DNA of 64,000 bases from Onthophagus taurus (lineage: Eukaryota > Arthropoda > Insecta > Coleoptera > Scarabaeidae), in assembly GCF_036711975.1 (NCBI RefSeq), contig NC_091966.1, positions 5,153,501-5,217,500 of the forward strand, in the 5' to 3' direction. The notes under the pieces are model-generated. The model saw only the letters and a list, made by a program, of their open reading frames with translations, was not told the origin of the DNA and did not search any database. Each line of letters starts with the position of its first letter. The stretch's first letter is position 1. Shown here one piece after another: positions 1 to 11,446 of this stretch. Both the position numbers and the translations under genes were made by a program.

Positions 1-158
1 CTTATTGTATTTTGTAATATAACATATTTAGTTAATGTCATTTGTATAACCAACAAATAAAACTTTGGAATATAAAATTTATTAATTAATTTTTTAGTCA
101 AATTTTAAATAACCATTATTCCAGTATTATTAATTAATTATAATAATTACATTAATAA

Positions 159-3100
159 TTATTTCATAACAATCCCTTGTAGACGATTTGCAAGAACCCT
201 TTCAAAATGCGTTCCGTCCCAATACACCTTTCCACAATCTTCACAAATATAAAAGATGTCGTGCTTATTCAAGATCCCTTCAGGTACATCCCTAATTTGA
301 ATTTTAGCACCGTTTCTTGTCATACACAATCCAAAATCAATTTTCTCTTCAGTACCTTAAAAAGAAAACATTTAGAATCATTTTTTATAATATTCAAAAT
401 TTATCTCACAAGTTTCCCATTTCCTTGTATATGAAATCGGCGGTGGACAAAAATCGTCATCTTCGCTAGAAAATCCAGTCGCTTCGTCAGCTAAATCGAT
501 TGCTTCCGCATACTCAAGTTGTCTAGCTTTCGAATCTTCTAAAGCTATAGCATTTATGGTCGATTTTGATATTTTCACGAAAGAATTACTATTGCAAGAC
601 TAAAAAAGCATATTTAGACTAATTAAAGTTTTATTATTATTATTAGGTTTATTTACTTGGCACCTACTGAACACGTCATCTTTCGTTACCGTTACATTAA
701 AATATTCTAAAACTTTCTTTAATTGTTCGTCTACGTCTTCACTTTGTACGTTAAAACAATGACCAGGAGTCACGTAACCATTTAGCTATAAAAAAATATA
801 GAAATGCTAATTCTAATAATAATATTAATCGAAAAACTGAAAATAACATAATTACAGGTAAAGTTGAGATATCAGAAACCTCAATTTTATGAGCTGCAAA
901 GAAAAAGGCATAGGTTATACGTCGGTAAGTTCAGCAACGACACTACAGATAAATTTGTAAAGAAGTATCTAGCAACGAAGAGACCCAAAGAGCAATTCAG
1001 CGTAAACGAAATTAAGAAGAGTAATAAAAATAAAAGCCAAATAAAATCTTTTAAATTCTTCATTTCCATTTTTCCAAAATCTTCATCCCAAGCCGACTTT
1101 TCATTATTAATGCATTTTAAAATATCGAAAGATTGCCAATTGTCTGACTGTTTTATCTGAAGAGTGCAAAACTCTCACCATTTCCAATATTGCGGAGATG
1201 GTATGCCTTAAAGATTGCATTAACCCCAGATCCATTGGCTGCAAAAGTGATGTATTTGAATGCATGTAAACAACTTTGACAGCCAATGGTGTTATGATTT
1301 CGTCCAAGTTTTGAGGATGTCCTGGAGCATTGTCCAAGAAAAGACGTACCTTAGGTGTTAATTCATTTTTTTCACAAAATCGAAGCACAGCAGAGCAAAG
1401 ATAATTTGTATACTAATATGTGAAAATAGCTTGTGTGACCCAAGTTTCTTGTTCAACTTCCAGTAAAATGGTAACTAACATCGGTTTAAGTTTCAAGGTT
1501 CCTGAAACGTTCATTCCTAGCAAAAGAGTTATTCTATCTTTCGCAACTTTAAAACCTGGAGCAGCTCTTCACTAGAAATAAAAGTTCTTAAATACTGTTA
1601 CTTTTTAAATAATAAATAGTTCTAGACAAATTAAATTTGGTTTACTTCAACGGCATATATTTAACTAAAGAAAATTGCAAAAACAATGTTACAACTCTCA
1701 GTTACTTTCAAGTTACACTTAAAAATGTAAATTAATAACGCAAAAGACAAGTATGCTTTGAATTCGCGAATGAAAGCCTAGTAAAGATGACTGAATTCAG
1801 TTGTAAATTTTCGTTGATTCGAAGCGTCATGAGGCATCTTAGTGAAGTGCAAGTTGCTCGTGCTATCGCCCGTATTCAGCATGGCCACTCTGTTCGACAC
1901 GGATCTTCGAGTTTCCCCTTCTGTTATTCAGCGTTTATGGAATCGGTTTCGGAAGACTGGCCAACATGTTAGAAAAGCTGGACAAGGACGAAAACGAAAA
2001 ACTACTCAAAATCAAGACCGATTTCTTGTCCTTTCCTGTCTATGTACGCGTACTGCCACAGCACGACACCTCCTAAATCACCTAAGACGAGCACATGGAA
2101 TAGAAATTTCCATAATCAAAACTGATCAAACTGTTAGAAACAGATTAAAAGAAGCGAATTTGAAACCTAGAACACCTGTCCGCGAACCACGCCTTACGCA
2201 GCATGAATGACAACACAAAACCTAACTACAAAAACAACGCGAATGAGGTTTGCTCTGGATCACAGAGATTGGCAACTTCGTCACTGGACGCCTGTACTGT
2301 TTACAGACGAGTCCAGATTTCGTTTAACTCGTTGCGACGGTCGAGTACGTGTATATAGACGTCCTAGTGAACGCTACGCAGCCGCTACAATAAAGGAAGT
2401 GAATAGATTTGGTCGGGGATCTGTTATGGTTTGGGCTGGAATCACTATAGACAACAGAACTGATCTTGTTGTTATTGCTGGTATACTAAATGCCATGAAT
2501 TACATCGAAAATATCTTGGAGAACCATGTGGTGCCTGCTTCATATGGGGTCGCTCAAAATTTCATCCTAATGCAGAACAATGCAAAGCCGCATACCGCCA
2601 GCATCACCAGAAACTTTTTGCAAGAACGTGGAATTCAGATCATGGAATGTCTGGCGTTAAGTCCTGACCTCAATCCTATTGAACATGTCCTATTCAATTG
2701 AGATAGCAATATAGCAGTAGCTAACCATGGCAACCAACAGTTTCAGATATTAAAAATTAATCATTGTCTTAATAAAGTATCTGAAACAACTGGTTGCCAT
2801 GGTTACGTATGGCTACTGCTATTTTTCTACTTTAAATGAATCATGAAACTTCAAGGCAATATTTTTCGAAAATTTTATTATGTAGCTAATATCAATTTTG
2901 GCGGTACCAAATTTAGAAAAAATCCTCTTTCATATTCCATAATACAGATGGGGCTATTTGAAAAAAATAGCGATGACGTCAAAACTTGTTTAAAAATGGC
3001 GGAAAAAATTTGAAATCTATACCAAAAAATTGCAAAAAATAGAAATCCTTAGACCCGTCTCAGCGATATCTCCATAAACTGTTATTAGTTGTTTTAACGA

Positions 3101-6100
3101 ATTTATCCGTTACTTTTGGGAAACCCTGTATAATTCTTCATCCGAATTTTAATATTTTATTTTATTAATATATGGGAACAAATGTAGTATATATAAATAT
3201 ATAGTAAATATATCTGTGTGGGTGGGGACACAGAGATATTTAGTTTTTAATACATAATGTATAACACAAATAGTGTATTTTTGTTTTCTGATCGAATAGG
3301 TGGATTATTCATTTGTTGATTTATTATTTTTCTTTTTAGGTCTGCATTTTGCTGTATTTTAAGGAAGATATGATTTTGCAAAATTAATGTCCGTGTTCTT
3401 AGTCTATTTGAACAATTATATCTAGAACAATTTGAATCAGCAAAGTTTGAGTTATTTGAATTGTTCTATGTGTTTTAATTCTTAATGTGTAATTGAAAAC
3501 CACTGACGCAAGAATTATTGACTCAACCTTCTGAAAACTTTAATTTTCAAAGAGTAAAGTGTCCTTCATAGAGTTGTTCTAGTGAAAATAGTAGCTGTTC
3601 CAGATTGCTTTAGATATAATAAGTATACAGGGTGTATCTGAATGACTGCAACAAACTTCAAGGGGTGATTCTTTAGTGAATTTTAAGGGTACTTTGATAT
3701 ATGAACCATGGGCGACTTTGGCTCCCCTAAGGAGCTACACACCTCCAAAAATAGCGGAAAATTTTGGTTTAATTTCTTTTTCTCAAAAACCATAAACGCT
3801 TGGAAAATGAAATTTGGGGAATATGTTTAACTCATAATAGGGCACGTTTTGACCCTATTTGTACTTTCAATCTACCCTTCTAAACTACTAAACGTAAACA
3901 CCCCCGTTCAATTTATGCCTAGATTTTTTTTATCAAGATGATAAATACATTGTTAGATAGATAAAACTATTCTAAAACTTTTTTATCTCTCTGATGTTCT
4001 TCTAAAAATTAATAATTTCTGAGAAAAAAAATAATTAAGCAAACACTAACTGCTAAGCTATAGGGTTGTTAATCGAAAGTTGGAATTAATTTTAAATGAA
4101 AAAATCTTAGAAGGCTTTGCAATCTTTGTCAGAAATATTTTTGACGTTTAAATATCAGTGGTTTTCTTACTTTATTATTGTTTTATTTAAAATTTTGAAA
4201 CGTCGAGTGAACGAGCGTAAATGCGATAGAACTTTATTCAAAAATTAATTTGAAAAACAATAATAATAGTAAGAAAAACTGACATTTAAGCGTCAAAAAT
4301 ATTTCTGACAAAGATTGCTACGCCTACTAACATTTTTTCATTCAAAATTCATTCCAACTCTTGATCGACGACCCCGTTGTTTAACGGGCAGTGTTTGCTT
4401 TACTATTTTTTTTCTCAAAAATTAGTCGCTTTTGGAAAAATTTCAGAGAGACAAAAAAGTTTTAGAATACTTTCATCTATCTATGTAAAATTTTTCTAAT
4501 GTATTTATCATCTGCATAAAAAAAATTTTCGCAAAAATGCAAAGAGGGTGGTTACATTTAGTAGTTTAGAAGGGTAGGTTGAAAGTACAAATAGGGTCAA
4601 AACGTGCCCTATTATGAGTTAAACATATTCCCCAAATTTCATTTTCCTAGCGTTTATGGTTTTTGAGAAAAAAAAATTAAACCAAAATTTTCGGCCATTT
4701 TTGAAAGGAGTGTAGCTCCTTAGGGGAGCCGAAGTCGCCCATGATTCATATATCAAAGTACCCTTAAAATTCACTAAAGAATCACCCCTTGAAGTTTGTT
4801 GCAGTCATTCAGATACACCTGTATATTTGTAATATAGAATTGAAAATAGAAAAACTATGGTTACAGCAATCAACTAAACATTTTAGCAACCAAACCTATT
4901 TTTAGTTATAACTTCGTAATGATGTATCCCATAATTTTGATTTTCTAGAACAATAACTAGGACAACTAGAATAACCCAGAACAACAAAGAAAAGTTGATA
5001 TTCCCAAAAATGGGGAGCTAGTCAAAAAAACGTTTTTTCGGTTTTTCTCGCCGAGTTTTTATTTTCTCTATTTGCCGCTTTGGAACAATGTAGAACAACT
5101 CTAGAACAATCTAGCACAGCAATGAAAAATTTAAAAATAAAAATGGGGAGCTAACTTCCCGCACTTCTAATGTTATCTAAATTTTCCATAATTGTAGTAA
5201 CATTTGATGAAGTCAAGTTTAAAGACTTTAGGGCAGGTCTGTTCAGTATAGGGGGAAAGACCGATCGAGACGGGGATTTACATAGCAAACTACGTAGCGG
5301 CATAATTGTGAAACGGCGTAAATCGAGAGCTAAATTGAGCAATAAAAATTATGATTATTATTAAAGTTAGTTGTAGTAATAGTTTAAGTTCAATTAACAC
5401 CGGCTGTAAAAGCTTTGGTATTTATATAGAAATGGTAATTTAGAAGTTGTCCAAATTAACTTACGGTATTAAAAACTGTTCCACGTGTTAATATAAATCT
5501 CCTTTCATCTTGATAGAATCTTACACATTCTTGATGGTCTTCGTTATTCTCGAGAATTGCAGTATTGATTCCACAACGTCTCAAATTTTTTCCTAAACCC
5601 TGTAACATTGAATCGCAGACAAATTTGACTTGTTCGGCTGGTTTTGGTTCATAATGCGGACTTGGAGGTTGGGGATTAATTCTTGGACCATCTTTTGATT
5701 TCTATTAAAAAAAATAATTTTTTCTTAATATTTATTTTAATGTAAATATTTTTTTTATGAAGTTACCAACCCCAATATTTGTACGCGATTTTTTCTTTTT
5801 CCCTTTAGAAACGGTCATCAAATGATAACAAGTATCCTCAAAAGGAAATCCAACAGATTCCGAACAACGCCTTAACACATCAAAAACTTGAATCAAACAA
5901 TACGCATCCAAAGCCGCATAATGCAATTGACTTTGTCTTAAAGGTCGTCTTTCCCAATTTGAGAACTGATCGGATTTATCCAAAACATACCCAAGACAAA
6001 TTTGTACTAACATGCCCAAACTAGGACCACCGGAATGAACCTCAAACGGTAATTTCACTTTTGGGTGTTTGTCGATTTGTTTCCAAAGTGTTAACAAATC

Positions 6101-9100
6101 TAAAAAGCCCCCGTTTTGATTGAACGATAAACTTGGAAGCGATTGGAGAATCATGGAGGTGTCACCGGTAAATGAAAAACCCAATTTTAATATATCACAA
6201 TTATTGAACACAGTTTTGCCCAATTCTTGCCATAAATTAGCTTGATGAGCGAGACTTATCGTATCTAGAATGTAAACAGCTCTTCTTGAAGCGATTTGCA
6301 TTAAAGCTAATTCGTTTCTTTGAACACCGAATGATGGTTTCCATTCGCAATCGACACCAATTAATGTTTCCGTTTTAATGTAATCTAAAAATGTTCGAAA
6401 ACCTTCAGGGTTATCTACTAAAATAACACAATCGGGCGGAAGATTTAATTTTAAAACGGGCATTTTTATTTCTTTTTTGTTAACTGTATCCCAGTTTTCT
6501 TCTACAGCTGGTTGTAAATTTTGTTGTTGGTGACTAAAAACATTAAAATTAGATTTAATTTAACTCTCCGTTAGGCGCGTATGTATCCAGCAGATACATG
6601 CATTAAATTGCTTGCTCTTCTGTTTAATAATGGATTTCACAACAGCTGTTCAATGTAAAAATTTGCGGTTATAATCACTGATCATTTCTACTATATTAAC
6701 GTGAATTTAAAAATTTCTGGCTCCTTAGTTCTTTGTTCTTCTTTTAAAATCGGGAAACAGTTTTAAGTAGTGTGCGAAAAAGGGAAGAAAAAAGTTAAAA
6801 CAGTGCAAGTTTAATTCTATAGATAAAGCACTGTTAAAGTGGATAACAATGATGCGAAGACAAAATGTGCCGGTCTCAAGACCATTTATTAAAGAAAAAA
6901 CAATTGAATATTTAAAAATGTTGATTCTTGATAATTTTCAAGCAACTTGGACAAATTTAAAAGACGACACGGAATAAATCAAAAGTTGTATCGGGGAAAG
7001 TACTAGCGTATCAGAAACGGTTTGTGATCAATGGAAACCAAAATTGTTGTTAATATTGAAAGATTATCAGCCTGATGTGTTTAATATGGACAATTTTATA
7101 AATGTCTTTTCAATAAAACACTGTTATATTTTTTAACGCGCATTTTTTTGAGATATAATTGAAATGTGTAGGATGTTCCAAAATTGAAATACCATGCCTA
7201 AGTTGACATTTTTAAATAGAAACCCCCATTTTTGTGTTGCATTTATGGATTCTACATAAATTTCGAGTATTTATCATATAGCTGTCTTCGAAAAAAAAGC
7301 AGTTAACAAAATACTGTTACTATTTTATTTGCAGTAATAGAGTAAACTATTCTCTGTTTCTGTGTTAATTTCTGACAAATGTTTAATAATGTAATGATAC
7401 CATTTAAATATAATATAATTACCAATTATGTTTTAACCCATAAGCAAATTTAGTGTTTCAACATACTGTTTTAAAATTCTTTTTATACCTATATTTATTT
7501 TTCTTCATCTTCACTGTGTTCTACAATTTCCAATATTAGTTGCAATTGAGTATAAAAAATCTTTTTTATTACTGTGTGTTGGGTAGGCGTTTTTTAACTA
7601 AAAAAATACTATGTACTTGTTTGGGAAGAAGGTTACAACATGATATCCGAATCGTGACTCTTTTTTTAAAGACGCACGGTTAAGCCAGAAAACTTCTAGT
7701 ACTAGATCTAATAATAGAGTTAGTACATACTAACATTAATTCATAAAAAATAGTTATTCTGAAAAATTGTAAACGATTGATAGTTTGAAAACTAATTTTC
7801 AGTATTTACTGTCGACTATCCGTAGACACCACCCTGTATCCTGTATATTAGCCATTTTATTGAAAATTCGTAATTTATTTGTTTGGGAACGGAAAGTATA
7901 GGCTTGAAACTACATGAAAAAACAAATTTCAACCTAAGTCTAAAACCAGTTAAAATGGTTATTAATAACGTAAAGAATGTTTATAGAAATAAAGAAACCC
8001 TTAATTTATTTTTTATGCACGGAAAGTGCGACAAAGTTCTTAGTAGAACTTGCAGAATGTTTAATGAAAACTGTCTACATTTATCTCCGATGACAAAAGG
8101 TAAATTTAGAAGAATAGAAGCAAATATTTTGTATTTTGGACGAATTAATCACGTGTTAAACTGACCAAAAAATGTAATAGATAGTGCAGCGGAAGAGGTG
8201 AATACCTTGGCTTATTTCGATCCCAGACCCAACGCCTCAATTTGAGCTGCCGAAGAAGATCTGGGAATCATACTACGAACTTTGCCGCGCTTTTCATGTA
8301 TAAAAAATAAATTAAGAATTTCTTGATTTGTGGTATTATTTTGGTTATTGTTATCGATTTTAACTCTTTTTAGTACTAATATTAAGGGACCTAACAGATA
8401 ATTATTAGCTCACAAGCATCATGTGACGTAAACAAGTGAGACTGACAAAAACTCATTGAGAAGGCTTGTTTTCCATGGCAAAATAAATAGCGATATATCC
8501 TCTATAAGATTCACATAAGAACCGACACAGAGCAGGGACATGTAGAGGACAATAAATTAAGATGATTTAACGTAACTTACCTCTATACTAAGTTGTACAC
8601 CTGATGAGTTATAGGCCTTCAAAGTTGACTCCTAAATTTTAAAAAAGTTCAATTTCTTCGTAATACATTAAGCTAGAAAAACCAAATTTGGTATACGTTA
8701 TGAGTGTACCAAGGGTATTAATTGGTAGCAAATTGAAGCATTTCAAAGGGTTAATTAAAGGTGATGGTACCCTAAATTTTGACATGTTTTTTTAACCTTT
8801 TGGCACTACATGTCCCTGCTCTGTGTCGGTTCTTATGTGAATCACCCTGTATGAGTGCATTTTTCAAAAAACCCTAATTATCTCCCAAACTATTGAAGTT
8901 AGGTATAGGACATATGGGATATAAAAAATGTAAAATGAGACACCGAAGACGACTAAGTAATAAAATATGGGGGTTGCCATTTAAAAAAATGAAGTTATGG
9001 TACTTCCAACTTTCGAAAAGTTAACGTGGCATAGTAAAGTGACCATACGTTCTAGACAGCCGTTCTCGGCACCAAAACATACTCCATTATGTTGCTTAAG

Positions 9101-11375
9101 CATGTTCTGAATCCTAAATTGATATCCTAAAAATCGAGTGTTCTCTGATTTTTTGAACAAATGTCTAGAATGTTTTTCTAGAAAAATTCGTATAACTCGG
9201 GAACGGCCGAATCAAATTGCAAAAAATAAAGGTATTCATAAACCTTGAAACCAGACAAATCCAAATATGTAAAAATATACAGGTTTCATTAAAAAAAATA
9301 AAGTAGGTGGCGACCTTCGGTATAAACGGAAGTGCTAGAAATCTGAAAGTATTTTAGTCAAAGAGAACGCAATTGATAATATTTAAATCTGAACTCTCAA
9401 ATTTTTATTTTGGCCAAAACCCCAGAAACGTCTAATGAACGGTCTCGCTAAGACACCTGTATAAAATATGAAAAAAATAAAATATACTTTGCATTCAGAA
9501 CATCACCTGTTGAAATACCAAAATTTTTCGTCTTATATTTTTTGATAAAAAAATTCATAAAGTGACGATATTTACAGCAATCTCAAAAATCGGGTGTTAC
9601 TTTATGATTAATTCGATACAAAAAAAAACTGAGGAGCCAATAATGTTCAAATTCACGTTAATATAGTAGAAATAATCAGTGATTATAACAAAGTTTACTG
9701 CAAATTTTTTCATTGAACAGTTGTCGTGATATTCATCCATCCACATACAGTGTGTCCGTAAAGTAACGGATATAGACGATAAAATCATTATAAACGGTTT
9801 ATGGAAAAATCCCTGAAATGGGTCTAACGATTTCAATTTTTGTCCGCCATTTTTAAACGAGTTATGACGTCATCGATATTTTTTTCAAATGGGAATCATC
9901 CAATTTTTTTACGGAATATGAAAGAGGATCTTTTTCTGAATCTAGTATACTCAATATTAATATTGGTTACAAAAGAAAATGTTCGAGAAAAGTTACTTGA
10001 TTTTATCGCCTATATCCTTTACTTTACGGACACCTGTATATGCGTATATTTGCTGGATATCCGCGCGCCTAACGGAGAGTTAAGCTTAACTGGTTTATTT
10101 TTGTACCGATCTTTATCCGGATTATCATTAAATAATCGTACACTGTAGGGCCAATCTTCACGCGGTATTTTATAGTAATTCGCCCACATTAGAGCTTCTG
10201 AGGGTGTCCCAAACAGGGCTATTTGTACTACAAGGTCTTTTTGGAGGTTTTCATCATCTTGTACGGCTTCTTCTACCATTTCTCTCCAACTCTCATAACC
10301 TATAAATCAATCAACATTATTAATTCAATATTATTTGATTAATCCTACCAAAAGATTGATCAACAAATCGTTTATTAAGAAGAAAATATAAAGCCCCTTC
10401 ATTTCGTTTTTTATTTAAATAAGGAGAAACGTCAGCGGGAAGGTTGTAAATTTTAATAAGTCTCACAATAAGTTTTCTCCACGGTTTATAAGACAATTTT
10501 TCAAATTTAACATGTGGAATTTCTTGTTTTCTACAAAAAAAAGGAAATTAATGATACATTTAATCAAATTAAAGTGTTTCTTACACAATATAATTGTCTA
10601 ATGTAATTCTTATACTTGAAGGTTGCCCCAAAATCGAATCCAAATAAGAAACTAAATCATATTGATGATGAGGACTATCGTTTAAAAATTCTTCGACGAT
10701 AACTAATTTGTCTTGAAGTACTAATGGAACTAAAAACTCGTAAATTCCGAATTTATCCTGTAACCTCAACAAGGAGCTACACTGACACGCGTCTTTGTAT
10801 TCTTTATTTTCGATCATTTGCACAATCAAATCGTAAAAAATATCACAGTCGTTCAGCATTTCATAAATATCCACCACTAATTTCATCAATCCAAACTGAC
10901 TTTGTTTTCTAACCACATTAAAAGCGGCAATTTTTATTTCCGACGTAAGTAAATGATGAATCCGATTTCTCGATACCGTACTATAAATTTTAAATTCTTC
11001 CATTATCGTCATTGTTAACGATTTACTTTTAGCAAGTTTAAAATCAAAACTGTTATACATTAATCGTAGGACGTGCTCGTAAGGATTTTCAACTGTATCT
11101 AAATGTTGAGTTAACATATTGCTTGTTGGGGGACTTCGTTTAACAAAATTCCATAAATTTCGAAATTGGGCGAACCATGTTTCCGTTGCCTCATCTAGTT
11201 CTAAATTAATCGTTACTTTGTTTATTAAGGAGGCAGTTGTGCTACGGATTGATACTGGCGAGTTGTCATTATGGGGCGTACTCGATGTTGTTGTTTCAGT
11301 TTCCTTATTTCGATTAGGACGTCGCATAAACACACCTCGACCGCGTCCTCTACCTCTTCCGCGATGATTATACAT
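159..11375 (-). CDS. Nbr: Nibbler / exonuclease mut-7 homolog (EXD3-like), 8 exons, 891 aa
   Basis: Proposed CDS on the minus strand: 11375-10585, 10530-10349, 10299-10107, 6533-5767, 5691-5465, 785-657, 599-410, 355-159 (stop at 159-161); 2676 nt, in frame throughout. Residues 1-390 form an RG-rich start and an alpha-helical N-terminal region. Residues about 413-625 are a DEDDy 3'-5' exonuclease domain with GVDCEW (Asp450, Glu452), TGD (Asp513) and HYAALDAY (Tyr594, Asp598), so the catalytic set looks complete. Residues about 640-891 are a Mut7-C domain ending in a CxxC/CxxC zinc ribbon (RCQSCN, then ICEDCGKVYWDGTH). In Drosophila, Nibbler trims 3' ends of miRNAs and piRNAs; the same role here is inferred. 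The 5767/5691 junction could instead be 5771/5701, also in frame. TTTTAG just upstream of the ATG may be the acceptor of a 5'UTR intron. A minus-strand AATAAA lies at 78-83. Introns 6534-10106 and 786-5464 are filled with transposons; the others are 49-75 nt. Confidence 0.93.
1107..1567 (-). mobile_element. Tigger/pogo (DDE_1) transposase fragment
   Basis: Reading the minus strand from about 1567, one frame gives AAPGFKVAKDRITLLLG, then WVTQAIFTY, a stop, then FLDNAPGHP and NTSLLQPMDLGLMQSLR. These are hallmarks of the DDE_1 core of Tigger/jerky-type transposases, including the second catalytic Asp (FLDNAPGH). The piece is truncated at both ends and has an internal stop at about 1414, so it is a relic. 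It lies in the long sixth-junction intron of nibbler (786-5464), on the same strand as the host gene. A second, larger Tigger-like relic lies at 6560-10083. Confidence 0.8.
1787..2701 (+). pseudogene. Tc1-like transposase pseudogene
   Basis: Three consecutive frames together resemble a Tc1-family transposase: an N-terminal HTH part (about 1787-1890), a second HTH part in another frame (about 1880-2208, RLWNRFRKTGQHVRK and a GRKRKTT linker), and a DDE part after a return shift (2207-2701). The DDE part has FTDESRF (first Asp), RGSVMVWAGI, and SPDLNPIEHV with the final Glu. The second catalytic motif, normally DNA in family members, reads QNNAKPH, so an Asp has become Asn. The C-terminus stops right where an unrelated hairpin begins at about 2706. 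Two frameshifts plus the Asn substitution make it inactive. It sits antisense inside the nibbler intron 786-5464. Confidence 0.85.
2706..2823. repeat. Short inverted-repeat (hairpin) MITE-like insertion
   Basis: The arm at about 2713-2749 (AGCAGTAGCTAACCATGG start) is repeated in reverse complement at about 2778-2820, giving a hairpin with about 37-bp arms and a roughly 28-nt loop. It abuts the truncated 3' end of the Tc1-like transposase. It may be a small MITE inserted there, or the subterminal repeat of the Tc1 element itself. No coding content. Confidence 0.6.
2856..3133 (-). mobile_element. MITE, same family as 9746-10038
   Basis: This stretch aligns by eye with the reverse complement of the element at 9746-10038. 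Shared blocks include TCCTCTTTCATATTCC, CGATGACGTCA, TTTAAAAATGGCGGA and TCCGTTACTTT near the end, which here reads ACCCTGTATA. The left end is eroded. It lies in the nibbler intron beside the Tc1 relic. Confidence 0.6.
3134..3625. other. Intronic DNA without recognisable genes
   Basis: AT-rich sequence within the nibbler intron. It has a short run of TAGAACAA/TTGTTCTA motifs (about 3410-3470 and 3574). Similar motifs reappear at about 4945-5115 on the other side of the foldback element, suggesting that the element inserted into an older repeat of this kind. No ORF of note. Confidence 0.4.
3626..4823. mobile_element. Foldback element: 1.2-kb near-perfect palindrome
   Basis: The left arm, about 3626-4195, starts TACAGGGTGTATCTG. 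It is matched in reverse complement by about 4240-4823, which ends CAGATACACCTGTA. The arms are about 575 bp each with only scattered mismatches, around an approximately 45-bp centre. The ends carry the TACAGG(G)TGT signature shared with other MITEs here and are flanked by TA. No coding capacity, so it is non-autonomous and presumably moved by a Tc1/mariner-type transposase (inference). Confidence 0.85.
4824..5464. other. Nibbler intron remainder, TAGAACAA-rich
   Basis: Non-coding part of the 786-5464 intron. It contains repeated GAACAA/CTAGAACAA motifs at about 4945-5115 and two GGGGAGCTA words (about 5011 and 5144). It ends at the GTAAGT donor (plus-strand 5459-5464) of the nibbler exon 5465-5691. 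The short open frames on both strands at 5150-5360 look accidental. Confidence 0.5.
6850..7135 (+). pseudogene. Tigger-like transposase remnant
   Basis: From ATG at 6850 the frame reads MMRRQNVPVSRPFIKEK and, after a stop, SCIGESTSVSETVCDQW and LKDYQPDVFNMDN. This is the pattern of the Tigger N-terminal DNA-binding/linker region (pVs.p...eKa; l.~Y.p.diFN.DEt), with the usual DET turned into DN. The rest of the DDE domain is absent. It lies inside the element bounded at 6560 and 10083. Confidence 0.65.
7664..7735 (+). repeat. CTAG-rich MITE fragment
   Basis: Begins AAAGACGCACGGTTAAGCC and continues AACTTCTAGTACTAGATCT. This resembles the left end of the CTAG-rich MITE family clustered at 35-38 kb, as a diverged partial copy nested in the Tigger-like element. 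Confidence 0.55.
7883..8164 (+). pseudogene. Possible HTH (DUF4817-like) transposon ORF fragment
   Basis: A 93-codon open frame with NLFFMHGKCDKVLSRTC and SPMTKGKFRRIE. The pattern of a hydrophobic helix, hGxC, R..., P...FrrI resembles the helix-turn-helix module called DUF4817 that occurs at the front of insect transposon proteins. The match is by memory of the pattern only. It lies inside the Tigger-like element, so it is either nested transposon debris or chance. Confidence 0.35.
8503..8852. mobile_element. 350-bp MITE with 42-bp terminal inverted repeats
   Basis: The left arm (8503-8545) contains ATTCACATAAGAACCGACAC and AGAGCAGGGACATGTAG. Its reverse complement is at 8806-8852, ending ATCACCCTGTAT. 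The outer bases differ slightly (TATAAGATTCAC versus ACAGGGTGATTCAC). TA flanks are present. It is nested inside the Tigger-like element. Confidence 0.8.
9746..10038. mobile_element. 293-bp MITE nested in the Tigger-like element
   Basis: Starts TACAGTGTGTCCGTAAAGTA and ends with the inverse ACTTTACGGACACCTGTA. The inverted arms extend about 35 bp (GGATATAGACGATAAAA versus TTTTATCGCCTATATCC). It interrupts the right subterminal repeat of the Tigger-like element just 26 bp before its terminal repeat, so it inserted later. A second copy is at 2856-3133. Confidence 0.8.
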
Positions 11376-11446
11376 TATTTCCCTAAAATAGAGATTTTTA
11401 AAAGGAACATTTTTTTAGGTCTTGATTATATCCATGATTTTTTTTT

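Larger units (their letters stand above)
6560..10083 (+). mobile_element. Tigger/pogo-like DNA transposon occupying a nibbler intron
   Basis: The left end CTCTCCGTTAGGCGCG (6564-6579) is matched exactly in reverse complement at 10064-10079. Imperfect similarity continues inward, and a subterminal stretch at about 6640-6740 is inverted at about 9620-9730. Both ends are flanked by TTAA, which fits either a TTAA duplication (piggyBac type) or a TA duplication with the repeat starting ACTCTCC (pogo type). Internal coding remnants at 6850-7135 (VPVSRPFIKEKT, then WKPKLLLILKDYQPDVFNMDN) match the CENP-B/Tigger region before the first catalytic Asp, favouring Tigger. Stops interrupt them. Other MITEs are nested inside. 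Removing the element would leave a nibbler intron of about 50 nt. Confidence 0.75.

Noticed and set aside
864..1160. 98-codon plus-strand frame (KPQFYELQRKRHRLYVGKFS...) after an ATTACAG acceptor-like site
   Set aside because: Looks somewhat protein-like, but no family was recognised and it runs antisense inside the nibbler intron next to Tigger debris; not enough to call a gene.
6560..10083. piggyBac-type element, because both ends are flanked by TTAA
   Set aside because: The internal coding remnant matches Tigger/CENP-B-type transposases, and TA within TTAA equally explains the target duplication.
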